In this document: positions 7,796 through 16,319 of the stretch, one piece after another
Layout of the letters: each line of letters starts with the position of its first letter
How positions within the stretch are numbered: position 1 is the first letter of the stretch
Assembly: GCA_964645005.1 (NCBI GenBank)
Contig: CAZXYS010000035.1
Location: 1 to 42,717 of the forward strand
Length of the DNA stretch: 42,717 nt
Direction of reading: 5' to 3'
Source: CAZXYS01 sp964645005
GTDB lineage: Bacteria; Bacteroidota; Ignavibacteria; Kapaibacteriales; UBA2268
Notes under the pieces: model-generated
The model's database searches: none
What the model was told of the DNA's origin: nothing
Seen by the model: only the letters and a program-made list of their open reading frames with translations
Position numbers and translations under genes: made by a program

Positions 7796-8302
7796 TTATT
7801 CATACCATGGGGGGTAATGACGCAGAATTTCTTGTAATTTCTTCAACAAGCGCGAATGTCTCAAATATGCTGCACTTTCGCTTATATCCAGCTTTTTTGC
7901 TATCTCTTTAAGTTCAACTGATTCATAGTAATATAAGTAGAATACATCCCTGTCCTTCCCCTTGAGGCTGCCCATGCATAAATCAAAAATATAATCATAA
8001 TATTCTTCCCTTTCTTTATCTGTCAAATTTGTTATCCCCTGGATGCCGCTTCTGGTATAATCAATCTGCTCATTAAACTCAGTAAAGTTTTTACGCCATT
8101 GTAGATACCTGTAACTGTAGTACCTGGCTACGGTAAGTATCCATTTATGCGGTTCTTTAATTTCGTTTCTATCATCATTACGGAATTGCCAAAGAAAGCT
8201 TTCGAAAGCATAACTGATGGAATTCAAAAGTATGTCCTCATCAAGAGTATCAAACTCCCTTATTAAAATACCATAGTAATATTCATAATCAAAAATACCC
8301 AT
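7796..8302 (-). CDS. Sigma-70 family (ECF-like) RNA polymerase sigma factor, cassette A
   Basis: A 168-aa protein of ECF sigma size. Residues about 25-75 resemble region 2 (helical, with HKWILTVARYYSYRYLQ at the end), and 106-160 are region 4 with the pattern L-x2-KDRDVFYLYYYES-x-ELKEIAKKL-x-IS followed by the recognition helix. Such proteins direct core RNA polymerase to a small set of promoters. No anti-sigma gene is adjacent. The downstream genes on the same strand are three secreted proteins. The 3' end has a six-C run coding for HYPP before WYE; the sigma factor at 30197 ends similarly with YYPPP. Start ATG 8302 has no strong Shine-Dalgarno, so a slightly different start is possible. Confidence 0.8.
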   Translation of the reverse strand: MGIFDYEYYYGILIREFDTLDEDILLNSISYAFESFLWQFRNDDRNEIKEPHKWILTVARYYSYRYLQWRKNFTEFNEQIDYTRSGIQGITNLTDKEREEYYDYIFDLCMGSLKGKDRDVFYLYYYESVELKEIAKKLDISESAAYLRHSRLLKKLQEILRHYPPWYE

Positions 8303-8456
8303 TGATTACCATCTAAGATTTACAGCTTTGCATTTATATAAACATAAAAATTTACAATGAAAATAACAAAAATAAATTATTGTTTTTATATGTTGTTGAT
8401 ATTTAGGCTGGTTGGGTAAATACTAAAAACTTTGGCTTAGGAATATATGAAAGATT

Positions 8457-8645
8457 TCACACATCTTCCCTTGCTTCAATGGTCACTGTCGAGTCGCGTT
8501 TAGTCTTCAGGTTCAGCGTGTTGAAATTATAATATCTAATCTGGCGCAGCATTTCATCGCGGGACAGCTTCCTGTCCGCCATGATAATGTATTTCACATT
8601 TTTGCGGGTATCGCGGATTATATTCTTTACGGTTTTTTCAGCCAT
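8457..8645 (-). CDS. Small protein of unknown function downstream of hflX
   Basis: A 62-aa charged protein. I place the start at ATG 8645 (MAEKTVKN), 25 nt after the hflX stop, because extending upstream overlaps hflX and adds a segment absent from the paralogue. It shares IRD-x2-KN-x-KYII-x3-R-x-L-x8-IR-x-Y with the 61-aa product at 3780-3965. It has no signal peptide or membrane segment and matches no family I know. It probably shares a transcript with hflX. Confidence 0.7.
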   Translation of the reverse strand: MAEKTVKNIIRDTRKNVKYIIMADRKLSRDEMLRQIRYYNFNTLNLKTKRDSTVTIEAREDV

Positions 8646-8670
8646 TGTTTTCTCTTTTAAATTCAATAAC

Positions 8671-9978
8671 TTAATTGCCTGATGAATCAGATTGATACTG
8701 ATCGGTATTGTCATTCATATACTGAGAAAATTTGTTAAGGAAAAATTCCAGCTTGTCGGGGACGACTTTTACCTCGAATTCTGCGCCCGTCTGCTTATCC
8801 TTGCGCTTAAGTATCTCGCCGGAATTATAAATGTCCGAGACCAGATTCATATCCGAATACGGCAGCAGCAACCGGTATGTCTTGGAATGCTCTTCGTATT
8901 TTTGCTGCATCAGGTTGAGCAGCCCCGAGACATTAATGCCGCGTTTCGCAGAGATCTTAATGCAGTTCGGGTAATCTTTCTCGACATTCCTGATCATGTC
9001 GAGGCTTTCCAGCTTGTCGATCTTGTTAAGCACATGGATTATAGGTCTGTCGTAAATATTAAGCGATTTCAGCGTTTCGTTTACGATCTCTATCTGTTCT
9101 CTGAAATACTTGTGCGAGACGTCGATGACATGCAGCAGAATATCCGCATGACCCGCTTCCGCAAGGGTGCTGCGGAACGACGCAATCAAATGTGCCGGCA
9201 GCTTCCTGATAAAGCCGACAGTGTCGGAAACCAGAGCCTTCTGAGCATTCGGCAGGAATAGCGTTCTAACAGTCGTATCCAGAGTAGCGAAGAGCTTATC
9301 TTCCGTGTAAACATGCGCCTCGGTAAGGGAATTCATCAATGTCGATTTGCCTGCGTTGGTGTAGCCGACCAGCGCAAAAAGCGGAAGTCCTTCCCTGCCC
9401 TTGCGCTGCTGCTCTTTTTGCTTGGCAAAAGTATTTATTCTCTCTTCGAGCTTTTGGATGCGCGTGCGGATTATCCGGCGGTCAGTTTCGATCTGCGTTT
9501 CGCCGGGACCCTTTGTGCCGATGCCGCCGTACTGACGGGAAAGGTGAGTCCACATCCTCGTCAATCGCGGCAGGATATACTGCAGCTGCGCGAGTTCGAC
9601 CTGCGTTTTTGCTTCCTGCGTTTTTGCTCTGCCGGCGAAAATATCGAGGATAAGCCCGCTGCGGTCAACAACTTTCCTCTCGAGGGCTTCCTCGAGGTTG
9701 CGCATCTGCGCAGGCGACAGGTCATCATCGAAGATTACAAGGGTAATAACCTCCTCATCAACGATTACTCTGATCTCTTCCAGCTTGCCGCTGCCAACTA
9801 CAGTTGCAGACTTCGGTTTGGGCAATTCCTGGTAAATCTTTTCCACCACGAAGGCGCCGGCAGTTTCCGCGAGGAATGCCAGTTCGTCGAGGTGTTCCAT
9901 TGCCAGTTCGCGGTCGGAACCTTTTTTCACGACCGAGATCGCAATAGCTTTTTCCTGTTGTAAATCGCTGTCGAACAA
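8671..9978 (-). CDS. hflX: GTPase HflX
   Basis: HflX is a GTPase of the Obg-HflX superfamily that binds the ribosomal 50S subunit and splits stalled ribosomes under stress. The 435 residues hold the HflX N-terminal domain with a Gly-rich segment (GTKGPGETQIETDRR, 154-168) and a coiled-coil linker (about 170-195), then the G domain with G1 GYTNAGKST (205-213), G3 DTVGF (252-256) and G4 NKID (318-321). Length is typical. The only start near the domain boundary is TTG at 9978; there is no good Shine-Dalgarno and no early ATG before residue 27. A 62-aa gene follows closely. Confidence 0.96.
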   Translation of the reverse strand: MFDSDLQQEKAIAISVVKKGSDRELAMEHLDELAFLAETAGAFVVEKIYQELPKPKSATVVGSGKLEEIRVIVDEEVITLVIFDDDLSPAQMRNLEEALERKVVDRSGLILDIFAGRAKTQEAKTQVELAQLQYILPRLTRMWTHLSRQYGGIGTKGPGETQIETDRRIIRTRIQKLEERINTFAKQKEQQRKGREGLPLFALVGYTNAGKSTLMNSLTEAHVYTEDKLFATLDTTVRTLFLPNAQKALVSDTVGFIRKLPAHLIASFRSTLAEAGHADILLHVIDVSHKYFREQIEIVNETLKSLNIYDRPIIHVLNKIDKLESLDMIRNVEKDYPNCIKISAKRGINVSGLLNLMQQKYEEHSKTYRLLLPYSDMNLVSDIYNSGEILKRKDKQTGAEFEVKVVPDKLEFFLNKFSQYMNDNTDQYQSDSSGN

Positions 9979-10060
9979 ATTATATACGCTATGTTTAACA
10001 AGTTATCAATTAATTAAAAACGGATATGAAATTTTTTTGTTTCAAAACTGTATTATTAAT

Positions 10061-10088
10061 AAAAAAAGCCCTCCGTAAACGAAGGGCT
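10061..10088 (-). terminator. Rho-independent terminator of the FmdB-type gene
   Basis: On the minus strand AGCCCT...AGGGCT (10067-10072 with 10083-10088), plus an inner three-pair extension past one mismatch, is followed by seven T (10067-10061). It lies 26 nt after the zinc ribbon gene stop and before hflX, so hflX is probably transcribed separately. Confidence 0.8.
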
Positions 10089-10113
10089 AAATAAATGCTA
10101 TCAAACTTCTTTA

Positions 10114-10431
10114 TCATTCATTATTATTGCTTTCAGTGGAAGAGGTTTTCTTCTCTTCTTTTGGTTTGGACTCACTTTTACTGGTACTCGATTCGTTGTG
10201 GGAATGGGCTTTACCATTACCGTTTTTGCGGGCGTAATCAGTAAGATAGAAACCGCTGCCATTAAAAACGAGTCCGACATTCTTGCTAATCTTGCGGAAA
10301 ACTTCTCCCTGCCCTTTGATTTCCTGTTCGCAAATTTCTTCGGGACAGGTAGTCAAAGCGTCATCAGTGATTTTCTGTTCGTAGTTAAATTCTTTTCCGC
10401 ATTTCTTACATTTGTACAAATAGGTTGGCAT
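10114..10431 (-). CDS. FmdB-family zinc ribbon protein
   Basis: A 105-aa protein whose N-terminal half matches the FmdB putative regulatory zinc ribbon family (MPTYLYKCKKCGKEF). Cys8 and Cys11 form the first zinc knuckle. The second pair is Cys29 and Cys34 (CPEEIC), spaced by four residues rather than the usual two. After the conserved VFNGSGFYLTDY segment comes a low-complexity tail rich in Ser, Lys, Glu and Asn (about 70-105), probably disordered. The family is widespread but its function is poorly defined. It has its own terminator. Confidence 0.85.
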   Translation of the reverse strand: MPTYLYKCKKCGKEFNYEQKITDDALTTCPEEICEQEIKGQGEVFRKISKNVGLVFNGSGFYLTDYARKNGNGKAHSHNESSTSKSESKPKEEKKTSSTESNNNE

Positions 10432-10623
10432 TTTTTACCTTCCCTTATTGTTAACCATTTTGCCAATTTTTTCAGATTATAAGACAATTCAGGTATATTT
10501 TTATTTTAAGATGAAAATCATCAACTAAGTTGTGAAATTAATATAAATTTATATGAATTTTCATTCTACCTCGTTTTTATATTTTTAAATTAATTATTAA
10601 AAGATATCCCTATATTAATCCTT

Positions 10624-11430
10624 ATGAGAAACTTCAATAGAACTTTTCAAATTTCAAAGCCAATCATCGGCATGATACACATCGACGCTCTGCCAGGGGC
10701 ACCCGACTATAACACCGCCCCTGAACAAATTATAGAAAAAGCCCTTTCCGAAGCAAAAATTTATAAAGATGCGGGTATAGATTCGATAATGATTGAAAAC
10801 ATGCATGACACGCCCTATCTGAATGGAGCCGGACCCGAAATTACGGCTATGATGAGCGTTATTGGCAGGGAAGTGAAAAAGGAAGCCGGGCTGCCCTGCG
10901 GATTGCAGATACTGAGTGGAGCAAACAGGCAGGCATTGGCATCAGCGCAGGCTGGCGGGCTGGATTTCATCCGAGCGGAAGGCTTCGTCTTTTCGCATAT
11001 TGGCGATGAAGGCTATTTCCAGTCTGACGCAGGGGAATTACTTCGCTACAGAAAGCAAATCGATGCTGAGAATTTAGCTGTTTTCACAGATGTTAAGAAA
11101 AAACACGCATCCCATTCAATCACTTCTGACATATCTATCGAGGAGACCTCCGTTGCTGCCGAATTTTTCAAAAGTGACGGTATCGTAATAACTGGTATTA
11201 AAACCGGAGATGAACCCGATATTGCGGAATTGAAAATTGTGAAAAATGCCGTTTCCTTACCTGTAATTATTGGTTCGGGTATTACTATCGACAATATAGA
11301 TAAGTATTTTGAAAGTGCGGATGCTTTCATCGTAGGTTCATACTTCAAACTTGATGGCTTGTGGGCAAACGAAGTAAATCAGGAGCGGGTTAAACGCTTT
11401 ATGGATAAAGTAAATAAAAAGCGTGATTGA
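10624..11430 (+). CDS. BtpA/SgcQ family protein
   Basis: A 268-aa TIM-barrel-type protein of the BtpA family (name from a cyanobacterial photosystem I biogenesis factor; most members are of unknown role). Recognisable parts are the N-terminal IGMIHIDALPGAPDY, the DSIMIENMHDTPY segment, QAGGLDFIRAEGFVFSHIGDEG near the middle, and the phosphate-binding-type VIIGSGITIDN followed by AFIVGSYFK near the end. Length matches the family. It starts at ATG 10624 in an AT-rich region and converges with the BatA-like gene, leaving 7 nt between stops. No photosynthesis genes are nearby, so a sugar or nucleoside-related role is as likely. Confidence 0.85.
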   Translation: MRNFNRTFQISKPIIGMIHIDALPGAPDYNTAPEQIIEKALSEAKIYKDAGIDSIMIENMHDTPYLNGAGPEITAMMSVIGREVKKEAGLPCGLQILSGANRQALASAQAGGLDFIRAEGFVFSHIGDEGYFQSDAGELLRYRKQIDAENLAVFTDVKKKHASHSITSDISIEETSVAAEFFKSDGIVITGIKTGDEPDIAELKIVKNAVSLPVIIGSGITIDNIDKYFESADAFIVGSYFKLDGLWANEVNQERVKRFMDKVNKKRD

Positions 11431-11437
11431 ATCTATA

Positions 11438-13540
11438 CTATTCTTCCATCTCCGCTTTAGTATTTTTCTCGACTATCATCTCGGCAACAGCGCAAAGCAA
11501 AGCCGCTAACAAAAATAGCTGCCATAATTCGGTGCCCGTTCTTGCACTGACTATTTCTTTGCCGATTTCCTCATTGTCATCAAGGTAAGTTACTTTAACA
11601 TTATCTCCTGTCATCGAAGCTAATGAATTCTTAAAATCATCCTTTTCAGGTTTATCAATCATTGATTCCGAAGAAGGCGGATTTACAGATATGATCGATA
11701 CATATTTACCGGAGGCTGATTGTACAGTATAGACACCAAGTTGCATGAACGGATCAAAAGAAATGTTCGCACCGCTTGGTAAGATGGCAGCCTGCTTAAA
11801 AAATTCCGTACCCAGCGGATCTACGATTTTAAAATTCCCCCCGGATGAAAATTTCTTCGGCAGCGAGAGTACTAATGGGCTGCCAGCTTCAACGCTTTTG
11901 CCAAGGTCTTGATTCGAAGTAAGATATATTGTGCTGCGGTACATTATAGACGGAAATAAACCTGTCAATGGCAGGCTGCTCCATTCCATCGACGGTTTAA
12001 CAGCGCAATATATAGTTCTGCCCTCCTCAGGATTGGTTTCGCTCAGAAAAGCTCCGCCGGGCATTGATATGATCTCGAAACCTTCGCTTACAGGATTAGC
12101 TTTGTATATCTTCGCAGTTTCGACCATTTTATTTTTATCTGTTGTACCTTTGAATACACCTTCGAATAGAGGATGCATTTTCTCAACGGAAGTGAATATT
12201 GCCGGATCGGACCTCTCAAATGATTTACTTTGGGGGACTCCGAATGCAAGATTCGAAAGCATTTCAGAATATTCTCCACTTTGAATATTTTCGTTTGCGA
12301 AAATAAATCCTGATCCCCCGTTTTTGACATACTGTTCGAATCTGCGTAAATCACTGCTCCGACATTTTCCTGATGCTAAAATGACAATATCATAATTCTC
12401 AAGACTTACACCGGCAAATTGATCCGGTGAGAAGAATGAAGCATTTACCTGCTTATTGTCTTTTGCGGTACCTTGAAGAGATAATCTGATGAATTCATTC
12501 TTGCCATTATCAGCGACCACGGCAATGTTTGGTTGGTCGGGAATAACAAATCCGAAATATCGTTTGTTATCTCTGTCCAATGCATCGCCTTCAATCTCGA
12601 CAGAAGCTCTGTAAACACCTGTTTGTTTTGGCTCGGAAGGAATCGATACTGTCCTGGTCTCACGACCGGGAATATCCACAGAGCGCTGAGCAACTCGCTT
12701 GTCATTGAAGATCATGCTTAGAACAACACCGTCCACATCCTTGTCGGAGTTATTCTTAATCACTGCTTCCACTTCAACAAGCTTGTCAATTTGAAAAATT
12801 CTGCTGACAATATTTAGTGAATCAACCGAAAGATTCCGGATATCTGTCTTGGATTCCAACCCAACCGGCAGGATGAAAACATTGGATTTCTGACTTATCA
12901 GATTGAGAGTATCATTTATATCTGTGTAGAAAATATTTTTTTGTCCATCAGTTATTATGAAAATTTCTCTGTTAAGATGGCGAGCGTCTTCAAGTAGTGA
13001 AGCGGCTAATCTAATGCTTTTTTCAAGACTTGCTTTTGTGTTTGAAATTTTGACTTTGGCAATTTCACTGCGTAAAAAATTAAAGTTCTCTGAGAAGGTG
13101 GAATGGCTTAGATCTTCAGGATCGGACATTCTTATAATTGCTGCTTCATCACCTTCTTTAAGTTTATCGAGAATGCCAAGCGCCGAATTTTTTGCCCTGT
13201 TGAACCTGTTACCAAATTCATCGGAAACATCCATGCTGAAAGAATTATCCAGTATGATCACTGCACTTGTTTTAGAGTAAGATTCAAATCCCGGAAGTGT
13301 TCCCTCGATAGTTGGTCTGGCGAAAGCAAGTACAGCAAAAATAACTATAAGGGTACGAAGTATAAGCAGAATGATCTGTTTTAATCGTAGTTTCCTTATC
13401 TTAGTTTTTTGTAATTCTTTAATAAATCTAAGAGTTGAAAATTCCACTGTTTTCATTCTTCTAAGATTTAGAAGATGAAGTAAGATAGGTATGCCCGCAG
13501 CAGCTAAACCTATTAAAAACAAAGGATTTAAAAAATTCAT
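11438..13540 (-). CDS. BatA-domain membrane protein with von Willebrand A domain
   Basis: A 700-aa membrane protein. Residues 1-80 are the BatA N-terminal module: one hydrophobic helix (NPLFLIGLAAAGIPILLHLL), a basic loop, and a second helix (LRTLIVIFAVLAFARP). A von Willebrand A domain follows with the metal-binding motif DNSFS (98-102). The central part (about 250-640) is a mixed extracytoplasmic region, and a last helix near 675-690 (LFLLAALLCAVAEMIV) returns to the membrane. This is the layout of Bacteroidota proteins associated with the Bat/MoxR systems, but no MoxR, BatB or DUF58 gene is adjacent, so it is an isolated member. Confidence 0.85.
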   Translation of the reverse strand: MNFLNPLFLIGLAAAGIPILLHLLNLRRMKTVEFSTLRFIKELQKTKIRKLRLKQIILLILRTLIVIFAVLAFARPTIEGTLPGFESYSKTSAVIILDNSFSMDVSDEFGNRFNRAKNSALGILDKLKEGDEAAIIRMSDPEDLSHSTFSENFNFLRSEIAKVKISNTKASLEKSIRLAASLLEDARHLNREIFIITDGQKNIFYTDINDTLNLISQKSNVFILPVGLESKTDIRNLSVDSLNIVSRIFQIDKLVEVEAVIKNNSDKDVDGVVLSMIFNDKRVAQRSVDIPGRETRTVSIPSEPKQTGVYRASVEIEGDALDRDNKRYFGFVIPDQPNIAVVADNGKNEFIRLSLQGTAKDNKQVNASFFSPDQFAGVSLENYDIVILASGKCRSSDLRRFEQYVKNGGSGFIFANENIQSGEYSEMLSNLAFGVPQSKSFERSDPAIFTSVEKMHPLFEGVFKGTTDKNKMVETAKIYKANPVSEGFEIISMPGGAFLSETNPEEGRTIYCAVKPSMEWSSLPLTGLFPSIMYRSTIYLTSNQDLGKSVEAGSPLVLSLPKKFSSGGNFKIVDPLGTEFFKQAAILPSGANISFDPFMQLGVYTVQSASGKYVSIISVNPPSSESMIDKPEKDDFKNSLASMTGDNVKVTYLDDNEEIGKEIVSARTGTELWQLFLLAALLCAVAEMIVEKNTKAEMEE

Positions 13541-13728
13541 ATATCTTTCTTCTCGGATTTTGTCTGTACAATTTTGATATTACAGATTGACGGATGAATC
13601 TTAGATTATTGATATTTTTATAACTGAGCTTGAAACATGTATTAATTAATCTTTTTAATATTCCTCCATGATATTTCCTTTTCCAATATAACTATTTATT
13701 GTTGGTGTCTTTTCAAATAAACTATTGC

Positions 13729-13773
13729 AAAAAAAAACGGATATAATTCAGACTGGGTGAAATATATCCGTTT
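13729..13773 (-). terminator. Strong rho-independent terminator of the Yip1-family gene
   Basis: A perfect 11-bp stem, AAACGGATATA (13735-13745) with TATATCCGTTT (13763-13773), followed on the minus strand by nine T. It begins 20 nt after the Yip1-family stop. Confidence 0.9.
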
Positions 13774-13792
13774 CAAATAAAATTTTTACAAC

Positions 13793-14359
13793 TTAAAATC
13801 CCATCATTGATCTTCCTAATGTCAAACCGCCGGCAATTGCGCCTATTACAGCATAAACCACTATTGCAACGATTATTGTAACCACAAAATAACCTGCCAT
13901 TTTTTCCTGCGGTACTTCTTTTACGCTCTTCAATCCTATCCAGAGAAGATATAGCGAATAAAGACCCGCTAAACCGGAAAGCCATCTTACACCAGGTATT
14001 AATAGCAGTATCCCTGCTACCCATGAGGCTGTATAAGAAAAAGCGACAACCTTAATCGATGCGACCATGTCTTTCTTTGAGCCGAAAGAAGGTGCCAAGG
14101 CATCTATGACTAATGCCAGTACATAGACACCAATCAATGAAAGTACGTATGTTAATATACCACTGCCCAAGGCTCCCCCAAAGCTAATCCAGCGTGAAAA
14201 TAAAAAATAACTTAAAAATCCGCAAATTGCAGGAATTGCTGCAAGAATGAGTGCGTATTTTGTGATAATATCGCCTACAGTCATTTCTTCGTTTTTAATT
14301 TGTTCCCACTCGGTTTGTGGGCTCATTAAAATGTTTTTAGCTCGTTCAACTGTGTTCAT
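13793..14359 (-). CDS. Yip1-family integral membrane protein
   Basis: A 188-aa protein with a short cytoplasmic N-terminus (MNTVERAKNILMSPQTEWEQ, typical of bacterial Yip1/DUF1282-like proteins: R-x-x-x-I-x-x-P-x-x-x-W) and five hydrophobic segments at about 34-55, 62-85, 103-120, 124-142 and 157-178. Family function in bacteria is not established. It is monocistronic, with a terminator directly downstream and an AT-rich gap upstream. Confidence 0.85.
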   Translation of the reverse strand: MNTVERAKNILMSPQTEWEQIKNEEMTVGDIITKYALILAAIPAICGFLSYFLFSRWISFGGALGSGILTYVLSLIGVYVLALVIDALAPSFGSKKDMVASIKVVAFSYTASWVAGILLLIPGVRWLSGLAGLYSLYLLWIGLKSVKEVPQEKMAGYFVVTIIVAIVVYAVIGAIAGGLTLGRSMMGF

Positions 14360-14572
14360 AGGATGATTCTCCTGATGTTAGTTAATAAATATTAAAAATT
14401 TTTCAGTAATAATATCAATTAGAGTTAATACTTTATTTATTAATATGGGCTCGTTTTATGATCTTTAAGAAAAATAGATAAAAAAGTATGGGTAAATATA
14501 ATAACAAAATTACTTAACACAAAATACTCTTCAGTATTAATTTTTTTTTGATGATACATTAATTATGTTTTA

Positions 14573-14594
14573 TTTGATAATAATTATTATCAAA
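14573..14594. other. Perfect 22-bp AT-rich palindrome
   Basis: TTTGATAATAA is followed directly by its complement TTATTATCAAA. It lies just past the terminator of the transposase-fold gene and about 210 nt upstream of the Yip1-family start codon on the other side. Such symmetric GATAAT sites resemble operators for Fur-type repressors, but the half-site spacing is not the Fur 7-1-7 arrangement. Confidence 0.4.
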
Positions 14595-14619
14595 AAGGAT
14601 ACGCATTTCAACGGATCCT
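14592..14619 (-). terminator. Probable terminator of the transposase-fold gene
   Basis: On the minus strand AGGAT-C-CG...CG-T-ATCCT (14615-14619 with 14596-14600, plus two inner pairs) is followed by TTTTT. It lies about 28 nt past the stop codon. Confidence 0.55.
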
Positions 14620-14647
14620 ATTATTTTATTAGTTTCAGATTTAGTCA

Positions 14648-15793
14648 TTAAAACAAGCTGCACTTGTCAATTTTCATCTCGCATTTATTGTAAACAATGG
14701 GCAATTGTAACCCTCGAGCAGCAATTTCAATGACGAATGTTTTTAGTAAAGGGCTGTCCTCTTTGAGATCGAGTTCCGTAGGCAGATTGCCGCATGCGAA
14801 GTCCTTAAAGCTTGTTGTTGTTGGCATTTGTGAATACAGCGACAGTCTGCTGAAGCCCGTGTTCAACCGGGATAGCATCGTTCGTGCTATCCAACCGTTA
14901 ATTACAGGATATGGATCATCCTTCAGCATGTGAAATTTCTCAAAACGCGTTTGGAAGGATGTGCTCAATCCTTCGATTCTCGTTTTGGTTTTATTTTCCA
15001 GTCTTTCTTTTACTCTTTTTATAAATTCTTCTTGCGAAGCAAACAAAATATCCTGCATCCTTCGTTCTCTGTGCGATTTAAGATATTTAATCAGATTGTT
15101 GTTTTCAAGTGAATTGTATACTCTTACCGCGTCGTTAATCAATTTGTTGTTCACAGGCAGTCTGTAAAGGCAGCAGGCAATTTCCTTATCCCTGTATGCT
15201 TTGTGATAATTGATCCTTACCGAAGAATAAGGGAATACCGTCTTGACTGCATCTTCTATGTTTCGGGAACCATTGGACATAAATGACGGACAAACGAATC
15301 CCCTGCAATTCATTCTATCGAGCAGTTGCATCCATATATTCCGGTTTTCTGCTTTACCAATTTCATATCCCAAAACCATAGTCGACAGCGCGTCTACAGC
15401 CAAAGCCAGATACATAGAATTCGACTTGGAACCCGGTACCGAGCATGAAAAATTTCTGCCAATTAAAAATACTAACCTTGGTTCATGCTTCTGAATACTG
15501 GCATCGAGATAATCTTCCCAATGCGGAACGCCCTCAAGAAATTCTCTGATTTTCTGGTTGATTCTCAGAGGTGAACTGTGGTAGATTGAGACAAGATCGC
15601 GGCAGGTTCTCCCATTAAGATATGCTTCAGTTATATCGGCTATATCAGGACGAATCGGTTCATTTTTTTCAAGCACCCAGGTTTTACCGCAACTGCGGCA
15701 TCTGAAACGAGGGTTTCCGGTTGTTGTTTTGCCATGTTTTATAACTTTGCTGCTTTTGCAATATATGCATGGAGGATTTTTGGTAGTACTCAT
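14648..15793 (-). CDS. Transposase-fold protein with zinc ribbon, catalytic residues apparently lost
   Basis: A 381-aa protein. Residues 9-35 are a zinc ribbon (C9, C12, C32, C35, with RFRCRSCGKTW) like the N-terminus of IS1- and IS1595-type proteins. Residues about 105-200 have the strand order of an RNase-H-fold transposase: LVFLIG, then YLALAVDALSTMVLGYEIG, then FMSNGSRNIEDAVKTVFP and RINYHKAYRDK. In active relatives of the IS256/MULE type the first strand carries D and the SxG turn is SDG followed by C-x-x-H. Here they read G112, SNG (N174) and NYH, so the acidic triad seems replaced. No terminal inverted repeats or target duplications flank the gene. This points to a decayed or domesticated transposase, perhaps a DNA-binding protein. 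Family placement is from memory of motifs. Confidence 0.55.
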   Translation of the reverse strand: MSTTKNPPCIYCKSSKVIKHGKTTTGNPRFRCRSCGKTWVLEKNEPIRPDIADITEAYLNGRTCRDLVSIYHSSPLRINQKIREFLEGVPHWEDYLDASIQKHEPRLVFLIGRNFSCSVPGSKSNSMYLALAVDALSTMVLGYEIGKAENRNIWMQLLDRMNCRGFVCPSFMSNGSRNIEDAVKTVFPYSSVRINYHKAYRDKEIACCLYRLPVNNKLINDAVRVYNSLENNNLIKYLKSHRERRMQDILFASQEEFIKRVKERLENKTKTRIEGLSTSFQTRFEKFHMLKDDPYPVINGWIARTMLSRLNTGFSRLSLYSQMPTTTSFKDFACGNLPTELDLKEDSPLLKTFVIEIAARGLQLPIVYNKCEMKIDKCSLF

Positions 15794-16319
15794 ATAGAAT
15801 CACTTATTTATTTCTTATAAAAACTTTCCCGTTCTAAAGCTTTATCTCATTGTTGCAAATAGTGTTGCTATATCGTGGAACGGGTTTTATTTCCGGTTTC
15901 CCCGTAAATATTTCTGTTATCAATAAACTTGACGCAACGCCTTGCTTTGTATTACAAATGTTGCTATACAATATCAACTTTATTGAATTTTTTGTAATGC
16001 AAATGTTGTCATTTTTTTTGAGAATTCCAAGAACTTTTTTCAAAATTATTAATTAAATTAAAATTTTTCCAGGCAGGGCAATTTGTATTTGGATTGAATC
16101 TTTCATTAATATCAAATTGAAAGGGACTCCGGAGAAATTATTAAATATTTCCAATATCCTGTTCTAAACTGACAAAAAATTATAGAATAAGCTAGACCTT
16201 ACTGTAAATTCAGAGATATAATTCTATAATTGTATTAATACACACCTGCTAAATAAGTCTTGGATCAGTTTTTGTTCTAATATCCATAGAAAAATTCTTT
16301 TAGAATATCCATGCTAACG
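15794..16319. other. 526-nt intergenic region with short repeats
   Basis: No supported gene. It contains an inverted repeat CCCGTTC/GAACGGG (15828-15834 with 15878-15884), three related copies of CAAAT(AGT)GTTG (around 15856, 15955 and 16000), and a direct repeat AATATCCAT (16277 and 16305 regions). It forms the upstream region of the minus-strand transposase-fold gene and the downstream region of the HDOD gene. Confidence 0.5.

Noticed and set aside
9313..9963. 216-codon plus-strand ORF opposite hflX
   Set aside because: It lies wholly inside hflX on the opposite strand with no recognisable protein features.
14573..14594. Fur box
   Set aside because: The half-sites TGATAAT and ATTATCA are four bases apart rather than one, and no iron gene is near.
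15834..16043. Minus-strand ORF of 69 codons starting MKKVLGILKK
   Set aside because: No ribosome binding site, composition of AT-rich intergenic DNA, and it overlaps the repeat-bearing region.
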